A stretch of 64,000 bases of DNA from Aliishimia ponticola (GTDB taxonomy: Bacteria > Pseudomonadota > Alphaproteobacteria > Rhodobacterales > Rhodobacteraceae): the NCBI RefSeq assembly GCF_004803475.1, contig NZ_SRKY01000005.1, positions 124,001 through 188,000 on the forward strand. Reading direction: 5' to 3'. Position 1 is the first letter of the stretch. Each line of letters begins with the position of its first letter. The notes beneath the pieces are model-generated. The model did no database searches, had not been told where the DNA came from, and saw only the letters and a list, made by a program, of their open reading frames with translations. Both the position numbers and the translations under genes were made by a program. Shown piece after piece: positions 9,835-17,664 of this stretch.

Positions 9835-10480
9835 ACGCAGCGGCGTTGGTTGGCGTGGCGCTTGCCAGCGTCATGCGCTTGTCGGCGGTTGGGCCTGGTA
9901 CGACGCGGGCAAACTGAACCTGCGCTTCCCGGGTCAATGGTTCCACGCCGAGCCCGGCCTGCACCAAAACTGGATGCGCGACTACGACCCGACACTGGGC
10001 CGCTATATCCAGGCCGACCCCCTCGGACTGGTAGACGGCGCGAGCGTCTATGGTTATGCTCTCCAGAACCCAGGGCGGTATGTGGATCCGACAGGTGAAT
10101 TTGTTCCGCTTCTAATTCTTGCTGCCGGTGCGGCAGCAGGACTGTATATCGATCATGAATTGGAGGAATGCGGTTGTAACAGTTTCGGAGCAGTTGAACG
10201 CTGGACTGGCCTTGGTGCTGCCTGGGCTGAATTTGGTCCATCTAAACCAAAAGGCTGGGTGCAGCCGGATGGACGTTCGAGGAGAATCAAGGGTTCATCA
10301 GGATTTACTTCTAGAAATAGCGAGAACGTGGGAAAGACTCACCCAGGCCGCAGCGGAAAGGCATATCGTACAGGAGCCAGACAAGCAGGCCGAAGTATAG
10401 CGAGGAAAATACCATACTTGGGCGCAGGGTTTCTATTGTTTGACGGTTATAGGTTAGCCAGATGTCGCGGCTATTTCTAG
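9818..10480 (+). CDS. Orphan Rhs tip fused to C-terminal domain A (putative toxin)
   Basis: The recognisable part starts near 9896 (WYDAGKLNLRFPGQWF) and is the end of an Rhs core: GRYIQADPLGL and the terminal motif NPGRYVDPTGE, after which Rhs proteins normally switch to a variable toxin. The C-terminal domain is about 127 residues, with a hydrophobic stretch (LLILAAGAAAGLYI) and a basic Arg/Lys/Gly-rich end (KTHPGRSGKAYRTGARQAG). No proper start exists: the frame opens at a TTG inside the kinase gene, with no ribosome-binding site. It is therefore a displaced tip, not a complete effector. Orphan Rhs-CT modules in enterobacteria are known to recombine into full-length rhs genes through such tips. 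The toxin activity is unassigned. Confidence 0.6.
   Translation: MPRLNKRSGVGWRGACQRHALVGGWAWYDAGKLNLRFPGQWFHAEPGLHQNWMRDYDPTLGRYIQADPLGLVDGASVYGYALQNPGRYVDPTGEFVPLLILAAGAAAGLYIDHELEECGCNSFGAVERWTGLGAAWAEFGPSKPKGWVQPDGRSRRIKGSSGFTSRNSENVGKTHPGRSGKAYRTGARQAGRSIARKIPYLGAGFLLFDGYRLARCRGYF
9896..10089 (+). repeat. Rhs tip direct repeat, copy A
   Basis: This 194-base segment recurs at 11241-11434 in the same orientation, with about 11 differences counted by eye (roughly 94% identical). It encodes the conserved Rhs tip from WYD or WFD to YVDP. Similarity stops abruptly at the shared GGATCC, exactly where Rhs proteins switch to their variable C-terminal domain. Confidence 0.9.
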
Positions 10481-10490
10481 AGCTTCACCT

Positions 10491-10829
10491 ATGCTAGGAG
10501 AATTTCAGTTAACCGAGTCGGCTTTCTACGAGGAATTTCAGGAAGTCTTGCCGGAAATTTGTAGCGAAAACTTTCCGTATGTCGATTTAGTTTTTGGTGC
10601 CGAATTGGACGAAGAAACATTAGCGGAGTTCTTGTTAGACATCCAAGAAAAATATGGTGGATTTTTTGAGATCGACTTGAGCAATCACTACCCCGGGTGG
10701 TTCTCATTGTCATTTAACGGAGTTCTTCTCGATATTTTTCCGAAATTAAGGAAACGTCGGGAACTAAAATACTCAAGGTTGACTCCATATCACATCTGGC
10801 ACTGCTACAAAAAATCGGAAGCGACGTAA
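10491..10829 (+). CDS. Putative immunity protein A
   Basis: A 112-residue acidic protein, rich in Glu/Asp in its first 60 residues, starting 10 bases after the Rhs-CT A stop. The gene is clearly more AT-rich than the flanks (roughly 42% versus 62% GC), as expected for a transferred immunity gene. Position directly behind an Rhs-CT fusion is the standard place for the cognate immunity gene. The segment around EFLLDIQEKYGGFFEIDL recalls small acyl-carrier-like DUF1493 proteins, but this is only a visual impression. I see no strong ribosome-binding site apart from overlap with the upstream stop region. Confidence 0.6.
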   Translation: MLGEFQLTESAFYEEFQEVLPEICSENFPYVDLVFGAELDEETLAEFLLDIQEKYGGFFEIDLSNHYPGWFSLSFNGVLLDIFPKLRKRRELKYSRLTPYHIWHCYKKSEAT

Positions 10830-10865
10830 GTAGACCAAAACTCAAGCATGTGTTTGATGTGTATT

Positions 10866-10895
10866 GCAAGTCCCTGCTCTTACGCACGGACTTGC
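10866..10895 (+). terminator. Hairpin after immunity gene A
   Basis: GCAAGTCC at 10866-10873 pairs perfectly with GGACTTGC at 10888-10895 across a 14-base loop, followed by CTCTTT. It lies 36 bases after the stop of immunity gene A. The weak T tract makes factor-independent termination only possible. Confidence 0.35.
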
Positions 10896-10982
10896 CTCTT
10901 TACTGAGAGCCATGCATCTGCCGACCGAACGGGTGAATCCATTGGGCCCAGCCCACCATTCGCTCCACGAAAACTCTCCACA

Positions 10983-11217
10983 CCTACAACACCCGCAAAA
11001 CCTACACCGCGCCACTGGGCAACACACACACAATCCCGAGGCGCGAGCGCTCCGCCCCCTCACGAACCACCAGAAAAATCACTCCACTACGAGGGCCGGA
11101 GAAATTCCCCAAATCCAGCCCCGACACCCGCTCGGCCAGCGCGTCAGGAGTCGTGTCGGCGGCGAGGCTGGGGCGGCTGGCGTGGACGTTAGCGACGTAA
11201 CGCAGGGTTTCAGGGGG
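10983..11217 (-). repeat. R repeat, copy 1 (gene-end remnant)
   Basis: About 235 bases similar to 12519-12752. Read on the reverse strand, both copies encode related peptides sharing SGVIFLVVREG and an ending VLRVL. Several differences are synonymous third-position changes, which suggests both descend from a real reverse-strand gene. In this copy the Gln before the last VLRVL has become a TAG stop, and the frame runs upstream into antisense Rhs tip. It is a broken gene end of unrecognised family. Confidence 0.65.
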
Positions 11218-11240
11218 GCTGTTGAGGCGGAGGGCATTCG

Positions 11241-11434
11241 TGGTTCGACGTTGACAAACTGAACCTGCGCTTCCCGGGCCAATGGTTCCACGCCGTGCCC
11301 GGCCTGCACCAAAACTGGATGCGCGACTACGACCCGACACTGGGGCGGTATCTCCAGGCCGACCCCCTCGGACTGGTAGACGGCGCGAGCGTCTATGGCT
11401 ATGCTCTCCAGAACCCGGGGCGGTATGTGGATCC
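11241..11434 (+). repeat. Rhs tip direct repeat, copy B
   Basis: Second copy of the Rhs tip described at 9896-10089. It begins only about 24 bases after the end of R repeat copy 1, so the join between R and the tip is a rearrangement junction. Confidence 0.9.
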
Positions 11435-11813
11435 TCGGGGGGAGGAGACTATTCCTAGACCTCCAAGTTCACTACCAGGTGGCCCCTACACACCAAATCC
11501 AAAAGGCCGTCCTGGCAGTTTCCTAGGGCCAAAACAACTCGCTGGTCAAAGATGGACTTGTCAATGGGTTCCCAAGGGTGGTGGCGGACTCAACTCGATA
11601 GGATACTGGAAAGTGAGACCTCCAGGCGGCGCTAAATCCAGCATACAACGCTTTGACCGGCTGGGAAATCCGGTTACTGCTGAGCAAGCGCATCCTAAAC
11701 CGCCTGGACCCCGGATCAGACTACCTGGGCCAATTATCTTGGTCCCGAATACTATATTTAATGATCCCGCTATATGGGGACCGCAATGCGGTTTTTGCGG
11801 GGGGAATACATAG
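11295..11813 (+). CDS. Orphan Rhs tip fused to C-terminal domain B (putative toxin)
   Basis: The open frame runs from 11226, with Rhs similarity from 11241 (WFDVDKLNLRF); the first usable start is GTG 11295, so there is no real N-terminus. After NPGRYVDPRGE it diverges completely from copy A. The new C-terminal domain, about 125 residues, is rich in Pro, Gly, Lys and Trp. It carries GRPGSFLGPKQ, a YWKV segment, RFDRLGNPVTAEQAHP and a Cys pair (CGFCGG) at the end. The GNP...AHP segment recalls polymorphic toxin domains of the Ntox17 kind; I hold this loosely. It is an orphan effector tip waiting downstream of unit A. Confidence 0.6.
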   Translation: MPGLHQNWMRDYDPTLGRYLQADPLGLVDGASVYGYALQNPGRYVDPRGEETIPRPPSSLPGGPYTPNPKGRPGSFLGPKQLAGQRWTCQWVPKGGGGLNSIGYWKVRPPGGAKSSIQRFDRLGNPVTAEQAHPKPPGPRIRLPGPIILVPNTIFNDPAIWGPQCGFCGGNT

Positions 11814-11888
11814 CACTTTCATGTTCAGCGTCTGACCCCTACCATGTGTTAGCTGGATCAAATCTTAAAGCGAAAGTTGGGTGTTCAA

Positions 11889-12470
11889 ATGCAGTGTTGC
11901 GATAGTAACCAAGCTACCAGTTTTATTCATTCTTCTGGCTTCGCTGTATCAGCAGTTGACGAAATCGGTGACGAAGTGCTTGAGCCAAATATTTGCTTTA
12001 GTGCTTCGCAGTGCGTCTCGGCAAAAGTAAAACTTTTTGCCGACGACTTACCCTTTTTCGTATACACTTTCATGGAATGTTTACCCAACAACGCCGGTCG
12101 TTTTCTTTGGATCGACAGGTTTCTTTCCGCCCAGCCGTCTTTGGTGCCCACTCTTGAGGCATTGAGAAAAGCAGATAACGAACTTAGGTCGCCCTACGAT
12201 GTTCGCGGTCATTATTTTCCAAAAGAGTGTTTTTCTGTTCCAGACTACGCTGAAATGAGCCGTGAACAGGAGTATGAATCGGATTTATTCGTTTCTTTGA
12301 TGTGCCTAGCACTCTTGTCCGGTTGGCATGCAAAGGTACTTTTCCTAGTTCCCACATCTTACGTACAATTGTGGGAAGGAAACATTTTTTTTTATTCCTC
12401 TGAACCGCACAGAGTGTTTCGCGCAACTGAAGTTTTCAACAACTACGATTTAAGCAAAGCAACAGACTAA
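11889..12470 (+). CDS. Putative immunity protein B
   Basis: A 193-residue protein beginning at ATG 11889 (a TTG at 11877 is an alternative), 75 bases after Rhs-CT B. Its base composition is AT-rich and unlike the flanks. It is mildly acidic with a mixed alpha/beta look, including a hydrophobic helix (LFVSLMCLALLSGW) and YFPKECF. No known family is recognised. Position after the Rhs-CT gene makes immunity the best guess. Its partner toxin differs from that of unit A, and so does the immunity protein, as expected for matched pairs. Confidence 0.6.
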   Translation: MQCCDSNQATSFIHSSGFAVSAVDEIGDEVLEPNICFSASQCVSAKVKLFADDLPFFVYTFMECLPNNAGRFLWIDRFLSAQPSLVPTLEALRKADNELRSPYDVRGHYFPKECFSVPDYAEMSREQEYESDLFVSLMCLALLSGWHAKVLFLVPTSYVQLWEGNIFFYSSEPHRVFRATEVFNNYDLSKATD

Positions 12471-12518
12471 TTTGAGACTGACCACCACGCGACAAATGCG
12501 CTTGTAACCCGCTCCCTA

Positions 12519-12752
12519 CCTACAAAACCCGCAAAACCTGCACCCCGCCACCGGCCAACACACGCACGATCCCGAGGGGCGCGCCAGCCGTCCCCTCACG
12601 AACCACCAGAAAAATCACCCCACTGCGAGCGCCGGAGAATCGCCCCAAATCCCGCCCCGACACCCGCGCGGCCAGCGCGGCAGGGGCCACGTCCACAGCA
12701 ACACCCGCGCGCCCGGAATGCACCGTCGCGACCCGGCGCAATGGGTCTGTCA
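12519..12752 (-). repeat. R repeat, copy 2
   Basis: Counterpart of 10983-11217. Each R copy follows an immunity gene in the same place, so the island reads tip-CT-Imm-R twice. This copy keeps an uninterrupted reverse-strand ending, GGGVQVLRVL then TAG. Confidence 0.65.
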
Positions 12753-12801
12753 TCGCCTCAGGCCCCTCAGCGACGCGGACAACATCCTCCACCCGCACCA
12801 T
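12520..12801 (-). pseudogene. Remnant of an unrecognised gene, convergent with the Rhs units
   Basis: A reverse-strand frame of 93 residues from ATG 12799-12801 to TAG 12520. The reading frame stays open about 25 codons further upstream before a stop, and no good ribosome-binding site precedes the ATG. It is therefore probably the surviving C-terminal end of a longer gene. It contains DLGRFSGARSGVIFLVVREG and VQVLRVL. Homology to the R1 copy with synonymous differences argues it was once coding. The rest, 12802-13038, holds no gene that I can see apart from the ribosome-binding site of ltnD. Confidence 0.4.
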
Positions 12802-13038
12802 CCGCCTGTGACCGACCCGGCGATTTCGAAACGGTCGCAGGACGTGCGCACCAGACTTGGGAAGATTACTTCGTCAGCCTGCGCAAATAAGCGCGACGGA
12901 AACGGTGCGCGGCGGCGTGGCATCGCGGACGATCGCTCGGTCCGGCTGCTTTCTGCCTGACGTCAGTTACGCTTGCCATTCTCCTGTTCTTTGCCGACGT
13001 TGCCCCGTGGCTGCGCGAATGCGTACAAGGAGGACGAT

Positions 13039-13947
13039 ATGACAAGAAATAGTAACAACGTCGCCGTCATCGGCTTGGGTTCGATGGGATACGGAATTGC
13101 CGCATCAGCGCTGCGCGGCGGACATTCGGTCTGGGGAGGAGACGTCAACGCAGAGCAGGTGGCCCGGTTTCAGGCAGAGGGCGGTCAAGGCAGCGCTCTG
13201 GCAGACGTCGCCGGAGACCTGGACGCCGTTGCCGTGGTCGTTCTGAACGCCGCCCAAACCGAAAGCGTGTTGTTCGGCGAGGACGGCATCGTGGCAAAGC
13301 TGAAGCCCGGAGCGGTTGTCGTTGCCTGTGCCACCGTGCCACCAGCCTTTGCGCGCGACATGGCGGCGCGTTGCGGCAAAGCTGGTGTCCACTACCTTGA
13401 TGCGCCGATCTCTGGCGGGGCAGCCAAGGCCGCCAGCGGTGAGTTGTCAATCATGGCGTCAGGTTCGCCCGATGCGTTTTTCGCCGCGCGTCCGCTGTTG
13501 GACAGTATCGCCCAGACCGTGTTCGAACTTGGCGATGAAGTCGGGGCGGGCAGTGCCATGAAGGCGGTCAATCAACTTCTGGCCGGGGTACATATCGCCA
13601 CCATGGCCGAAGCCTTGACCTTCGGCATGACTCAAGGCGTCGCGCCGGACAAATTCGTCGAGGTCATCAGCAAATGCGCCGGCACCAGCTGGATGCTGGA
13701 AAACCGCGCACCGCATATCGTGGCGGGGGATTACACGCCGCTCAGTTCTGTGAATATCTGGCCAAAGGATCTGGGGATCGTGCTGGATATTGCCAAATCG
13801 GCGCAGTTCAGCGCCCCGATCACAGCCGCCGCGATGCAGCAGTTCCTTGCCGCCGCCGGGATGGGGTACGGGCAGGAGGACGATGCCGCCGTGGCCAAAG
13901 TCTATGCGCGCAATGCCGGGCTGACATTACCGGGAGAAGGCAAATGA
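13039..13947 (+). CDS. ltnD: L-threonate dehydrogenase-type beta-hydroxyacid dehydrogenase
   Basis: A 302-residue NAD-dependent dehydrogenase of the beta-hydroxyacid family. ATG 13039 follows a strong AAGGAGG. The Rossmann motif is VIGLGSMGYG (residues about 10-19), the substrate loop is DAPISGGAAKA and the catalytic lysine lies in AMKAVNQLL. In the characterised tetronate pathway LtnD oxidises a four-carbon sugar acid to 2-oxo-tetronate. Assignment rests on the family plus the next three genes, which supply every later step. The stop overlaps the otnK start (ATGA). The exact stereoisomer (L-threonate or D-erythronate) cannot be read from sequence. Confidence 0.85.
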   Translation: MTRNSNNVAVIGLGSMGYGIAASALRGGHSVWGGDVNAEQVARFQAEGGQGSALADVAGDLDAVAVVVLNAAQTESVLFGEDGIVAKLKPGAVVVACATVPPAFARDMAARCGKAGVHYLDAPISGGAAKAASGELSIMASGSPDAFFAARPLLDSIAQTVFELGDEVGAGSAMKAVNQLLAGVHIATMAEALTFGMTQGVAPDKFVEVISKCAGTSWMLENRAPHIVAGDYTPLSSVNIWPKDLGIVLDIAKSAQFSAPITAAAMQQFLAAAGMGYGQEDDAAVAKVYARNAGLTLPGEGK

Positions 13948-15212
13948 CCACCGTTCTTGGCTGTATCGCGGATGATTTCACCGGGGCGACCGATCTGGCC
14001 GGTCTTTTGGCGCGCAGCGGTGTTCGCGTGTCGCTGCGCATCGGGGTCCCGTCCGAGCCGCCCACAGACCCGGCTGCCTTCGAGGTGATCGCGCTGAAAT
14101 CGCGCACCGCGCCGGTGGCGGAGGCCGTGGCGGAAACCCGCGCCGCGTTGAGGTGGTTGCAGGCGGCGGGGGCGCAAAGGTTTTTCTGGAAATACTGCTC
14201 TACCTTCGATTCGACAGCGGAAGGCAATATCGGCCCCGTCGCCGAGGCGCTGATGGCCGACCTTGGCACTGATCAGACGATCTACTGCCCGGCGTTCCCG
14301 GAAAACGGGCGGTCGATCTTTATGGGCAATCTCTTTGTCGGGCGTCAGCCATTGGCGGAAAGTTCAATGAAGGATCATCCCCTGACCCCGATGCGCGACA
14401 GCAACCTGATGCGCCTGTTAGAGCCGCAAGTCATCAAGCCATTGGGTCTGGCAGATCGGCTGACCGTGGCGCAGGGGCCGCAAGTGCTGCGCGCGGAACT
14501 GGACATGCTAAGAGGGCAGGGCGTGGCCCATGTGGTGGTGGATGCGGTGGCGAATTCCGATCTTGAAGTGATCGCAGAAGCCTGCCGCGACATGCCGCTG
14601 ATGACCGGCGGCAGCGCCGTCGCCATGCCTTTGCCCGCGCTTTATCTTGCTGACGGAACCCTGTCGGCGGAGGCGCCGAAGGCCGAGGCACCAGCGCTTG
14701 GTACAGGCACCATCGTGTTGTCGGGAAGCTGTTCTGCGATGACCAACAAACAGGTGGCAGATTATACCAGCCGGGGCGTTCCCGCCTTCCGGTTGGATCC
14801 TCTCGCCTTGGCCGAAAACGGCCCGCAAGAGACGCTGGACTGGCTGGCGCAGCAAGATTTCGACAAGGCCCCGTTGGTCTATGCCACGGCCAACCCCGAA
14901 AGCGTACGCGCCGCACAGGAAAAGCTGGGCGTTGCGGGCGCGGGGGAGATCGTTGAAGCAACATTGTCGGCCTGCGCGGTCGCGGCCCGCGACAGGGGCG
15001 CACGGCGGGTGATCGTTGCGGGGGGCGAGACCTCCGGGGCTGTCACCAAGGCGCTTGGCGTCACACAGCTCGACATCGGTGCCGAGATCGCGCCGGGCGT
15101 GCCCTGGACCTATTGTCAATCCGGGGGACATCAGATCGCGCTTACTCTGAAATCCGGTAATTTTGGCTCCGAAACCTTCTTCAGTGACGCGCAGGAAAGG
15201 TTGGCATCATGA
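13944..15212 (+). CDS. otnK: 3-oxo-tetronate kinase
   Basis: A 422-residue four-carbon acid sugar kinase (former DUF1537). The signature CIADDFTGATDLA is at residues 7-19 and the C-terminal nucleotide-binding half has VAGGETSGAV. It phosphorylates 3-oxo-tetronate at C4. ATG 13944 overlaps the ltnD stop by four bases and fits the family N-terminus; the open frame upstream lies inside ltnD. Its own stop overlaps otnC by four bases, so translation is coupled along the operon. Confidence 0.9.
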   Translation: MTTVLGCIADDFTGATDLAGLLARSGVRVSLRIGVPSEPPTDPAAFEVIALKSRTAPVAEAVAETRAALRWLQAAGAQRFFWKYCSTFDSTAEGNIGPVAEALMADLGTDQTIYCPAFPENGRSIFMGNLFVGRQPLAESSMKDHPLTPMRDSNLMRLLEPQVIKPLGLADRLTVAQGPQVLRAELDMLRGQGVAHVVVDAVANSDLEVIAEACRDMPLMTGGSAVAMPLPALYLADGTLSAEAPKAEAPALGTGTIVLSGSCSAMTNKQVADYTSRGVPAFRLDPLALAENGPQETLDWLAQQDFDKAPLVYATANPESVRAAQEKLGVAGAGEIVEATLSACAVAARDRGARRVIVAGGETSGAVTKALGVTQLDIGAEIAPGVPWTYCQSGGHQIALTLKSGNFGSETFFSDAQERLAS

Positions 15213-15859
15213 GCGCCGAGGCCCGCCTGCGCGAACAGATCTGCCTGCTGGCGAAATCCATGTTCGACCGTGGCCTGACCGGCGGCAGCACTGGCAACAT
15301 TTCGGCCCGGACCGAGGATGGTGGGCTGCTGTTCAGCCCTACCGGCACCAGCTTTGGCCGACTCGATCCCGGAAGGCTCAGCCGTTTCGACGCGGCCGGC
15401 ACCCTTGTCGATGGTGACAAGCCGACCAAGGAAATGCCCCTGCACAGCGCCTTCTATGACACCCGCAGCACTGCTGGCGCGGTGGTGCATCTGCATTCCT
15501 GCCACTCGGTCGCGCTGTCGATGATGCCAGATGTGGACGAAGACAACTTTTTGCCGCCGCTGACGCCCTATAGCATCATGAAGCTGGGCCGCGTGAAGCT
15601 TCTGCCGTTCTTCCTGCCCGGCGACCCGGCGATGGGTGAGGCTGTACGCGGACTGGCAGGCAAACGCACGGCGGTGATGCTGGCCAATCACGGCCCGGTG
15701 GTGGCTGGCAAGGACATTGAGGCCGCCTGCAACGCCATCGAGGAACTGGAAGACACAGCGCGGCTGGCAATGATGACACGCGGTATGCAACCGCGCGGGC
15801 TGACCGGCGATCAGGTGCAGGCGTTGGTCACCACATTCGACGTGGAGTGGGACACATGA
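15209..15859 (+). CDS. otnC: 3-oxo-tetronate 4-phosphate decarboxylase (class II aldolase family)
   Basis: A 216-residue class II aldolase/adducin-family protein. Visible features are GGSTGNIS near residue 28 (phosphate loop), the metal-binding histidines in VVHLHSCHSVALS and a third in NHGPVV. OtnC decarboxylates 3-oxo-tetronate 4-phosphate to dihydroxyacetone phosphate and CO2. Four-base overlaps on both sides place it in the ltnD-otnKCI operon, which decides the specificity over a generic fuculose-phosphate aldolase call. Confidence 0.87.
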   Translation: MSAEARLREQICLLAKSMFDRGLTGGSTGNISARTEDGGLLFSPTGTSFGRLDPGRLSRFDAAGTLVDGDKPTKEMPLHSAFYDTRSTAGAVVHLHSCHSVALSMMPDVDEDNFLPPLTPYSIMKLGRVKLLPFFLPGDPAMGEAVRGLAGKRTAVMLANHGPVVAGKDIEAACNAIEELEDTARLAMMTRGMQPRGLTGDQVQALVTTFDVEWDT

Positions 15860-16629
15860 AGTTTTCCGCCAACCTTGGGTTTCTCTGGAACGACCGCCCA
15901 CTGCCGGACGCCATTCGCGCCGCCGAGGCCGCAGGCTTCGACGCGGTGGAATGCCACTGGCCGTACGACATCCCCGCAGACGCGGTGAAGGCCGCCCTGA
16001 GCGAGACCGGTCTGCCGATGCTGGGCCTGAACACCCGGCGCGGCGATGTCAGCGCGGGGGACAATGGGCTGTCGGCCATCCCCGGACGCGAGGCCGGAGC
16101 GCGGGCCGCCATCGATGAAGCCATCAACTATGCCGTAGCCATCGGTGCGGCCAACATCCACGTCATGGCGGGTTTCGCCGCGGGGGACGAGGCATTTCAG
16201 ACCTTTATCGCGAACCTGAAATACGCCTGTGATCAAGCCGCCCCCCACGGCACTACGATCCTGATCGAACCGCTGAACAAATACGACGCACCGGGCTATT
16301 TCCTGACGACAACCGATCAGGCGCTTGCGATCATCAAGGCAGTCGGCGCGCCAAATCTGAAGCTGATGTTCGACTGCTACCATGTGCAACTGATGGAGGG
16401 CGACCTGACCCACAAGATCGCGGCGCTGCTGCCGTCGATCGGCCATATCCAGTTCGCCTCTGTCCCGGATCGCGGCGCCCCTGATCATGGTGAGATCAAC
16501 TTTGACCACGTGTTCGAGGTGATCCGGCAACTTGATTATGACGCCCCGCTTGGCGCGGAATACAAACCCGGCGGCAACACCGACGACACGCTTGGTTGGC
16601 TGAAGCATCGATCAGCCGCCGGCCTTTAG
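15856..16629 (+). CDS. otnI: 2-oxo-tetronate isomerase
   Basis: A 257-residue TIM-barrel sugar-phosphate isomerase/epimerase of the hydroxypyruvate isomerase family. ATG 15856 overlaps the otnC stop; the nearby GTG 15847 would only add three residues. Features include FSANLGFLWND at the N-terminus, the metal/catalytic segment ILIEPLNKYDAPGYFL and MFDCYHVQLMEGDL. It converts 2-oxo- to 3-oxo-tetronate, linking LtnD to OtnK. As a hydroxypyruvate isomerase homologue it could in principle act on hydroxypyruvate, but the operon argues against that. Confidence 0.87.
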   Translation: MKFSANLGFLWNDRPLPDAIRAAEAAGFDAVECHWPYDIPADAVKAALSETGLPMLGLNTRRGDVSAGDNGLSAIPGREAGARAAIDEAINYAVAIGAANIHVMAGFAAGDEAFQTFIANLKYACDQAAPHGTTILIEPLNKYDAPGYFLTTTDQALAIIKAVGAPNLKLMFDCYHVQLMEGDLTHKIAALLPSIGHIQFASVPDRGAPDHGEINFDHVFEVIRQLDYDAPLGAEYKPGGNTDDTLGWLKHRSAAGL

Positions 16630-16656
16630 ATTACCTTCTATCCAAGGATACCCGAC

Positions 16657-17664
16657 ATGACCGCCCAACAGCTTACCTTTCGCGAATTTCTACTGTCGGA
16701 ACGAAGCCGACATCAGCTGGACAAAGACTTGGTCTTTCTGCTGGAGGATATCGCAACCTCCTGCCGCATCATCTCGCACCAAATCCGTGGTGGGGCCTTT
16801 GCAGGCAAGCTAGGCGCCACCGATGCCACAAATGTGCAGGGCGAAACCCAGAAAAAGCTCGACGTTATCGCCAACGAGATTTTCGTTCGGCATTGTTCGA
16901 ATTGCGGTCGGGTCGCGGCGTTGGTGTCCGAAGAGGTCGACGATGTTTACTGGCTGAAAGACAATCCGCAGGCCGGTGACTATCTGGTCTATTTCGATCC
17001 GCTCGACGGCTCGTCAAACCTGGACGTCAATCTGTCTGTCGGCTCGATCTTCTCGATATCGCAGCTGCCCGCATCCATCGACGCGACCGATGATCGTTCC
17101 GTGCTGTTGGCTGGATCCGAACAGATTAGCGCAGGCTATTCCGTCTATGGCCCTTCGACCTCTTTGGTGGTCACCACCGGCTCCGGCGTCAACGGCTTTA
17201 CCCACCAGCAGGGCACGGGTGAATTCCGCCTGACCTTCCCCGATATGACGATCCCGGAAAGCACGCAGGAATTCGCGATCAACGCCTCGCGGTACAGACT
17301 TTGGGCTGCGCCGGTGCGGCGCTATTTCGATGAATGCATCGCAGGCACAGAGGGTCCGCGCGGGAAGGCCTTCAACATGCGCTGGACGGCCTCCATGGTG
17401 GCCGAGGTGCACCGAATTCTGACCCGCGGCGGTGTCTTCCTCTATCCGCGCGACGCCGGGAACGCCGATGCAGGCGGCAAACTGCGACTGATGTACGAGG
17501 CCAATCCGATGGCGCTGGTCGTCGAGCAGGCTGGCGGCGCCGCGTCGACCGGTACGGACCGCATTCTGGACCTGCAGCCCACGTCGCACCATCAGCGCGT
17601 GCCTGTGATCCTCGGCTCAAGGGAAGAAGTCGAGTTGCTGGAGAGATACCACAAAGACGGCTGA
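16657..17664 (+). CDS. fbp: Fructose-1,6-bisphosphatase class I
   Basis: A 335-residue enzyme with the class I signature FDPLDGSSNLDVN (metal ligands) and the substrate-binding GGVFLYPRD segment. It hydrolyses fructose 1,6-bisphosphate to fructose 6-phosphate in gluconeogenesis. It lies 27 bases behind otnI on the same strand and is probably in the same transcript. This makes metabolic sense, since tetronate breakdown yields dihydroxyacetone phosphate that must be turned into hexose. The length is normal for the family. The start is ATG 16657 after a modest AAGGAT. Confidence 0.93.
   Translation: MTAQQLTFREFLLSERSRHQLDKDLVFLLEDIATSCRIISHQIRGGAFAGKLGATDATNVQGETQKKLDVIANEIFVRHCSNCGRVAALVSEEVDDVYWLKDNPQAGDYLVYFDPLDGSSNLDVNLSVGSIFSISQLPASIDATDDRSVLLAGSEQISAGYSVYGPSTSLVVTTGSGVNGFTHQQGTGEFRLTFPDMTIPESTQEFAINASRYRLWAAPVRRYFDECIAGTEGPRGKAFNMRWTASMVAEVHRILTRGGVFLYPRDAGNADAGGKLRLMYEANPMALVVEQAGGAASTGTDRILDLQPTSHHQRVPVILGSREEVELLERYHKDG

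Noticed and set aside
11002-11340. 112-codon reverse frame across R1 and Rhs tip B
   Set aside because: Its N-terminal half is antisense Rhs tip and the end is cut by an internal stop in the R repeat, so it is a chimeric remnant, not a gene.
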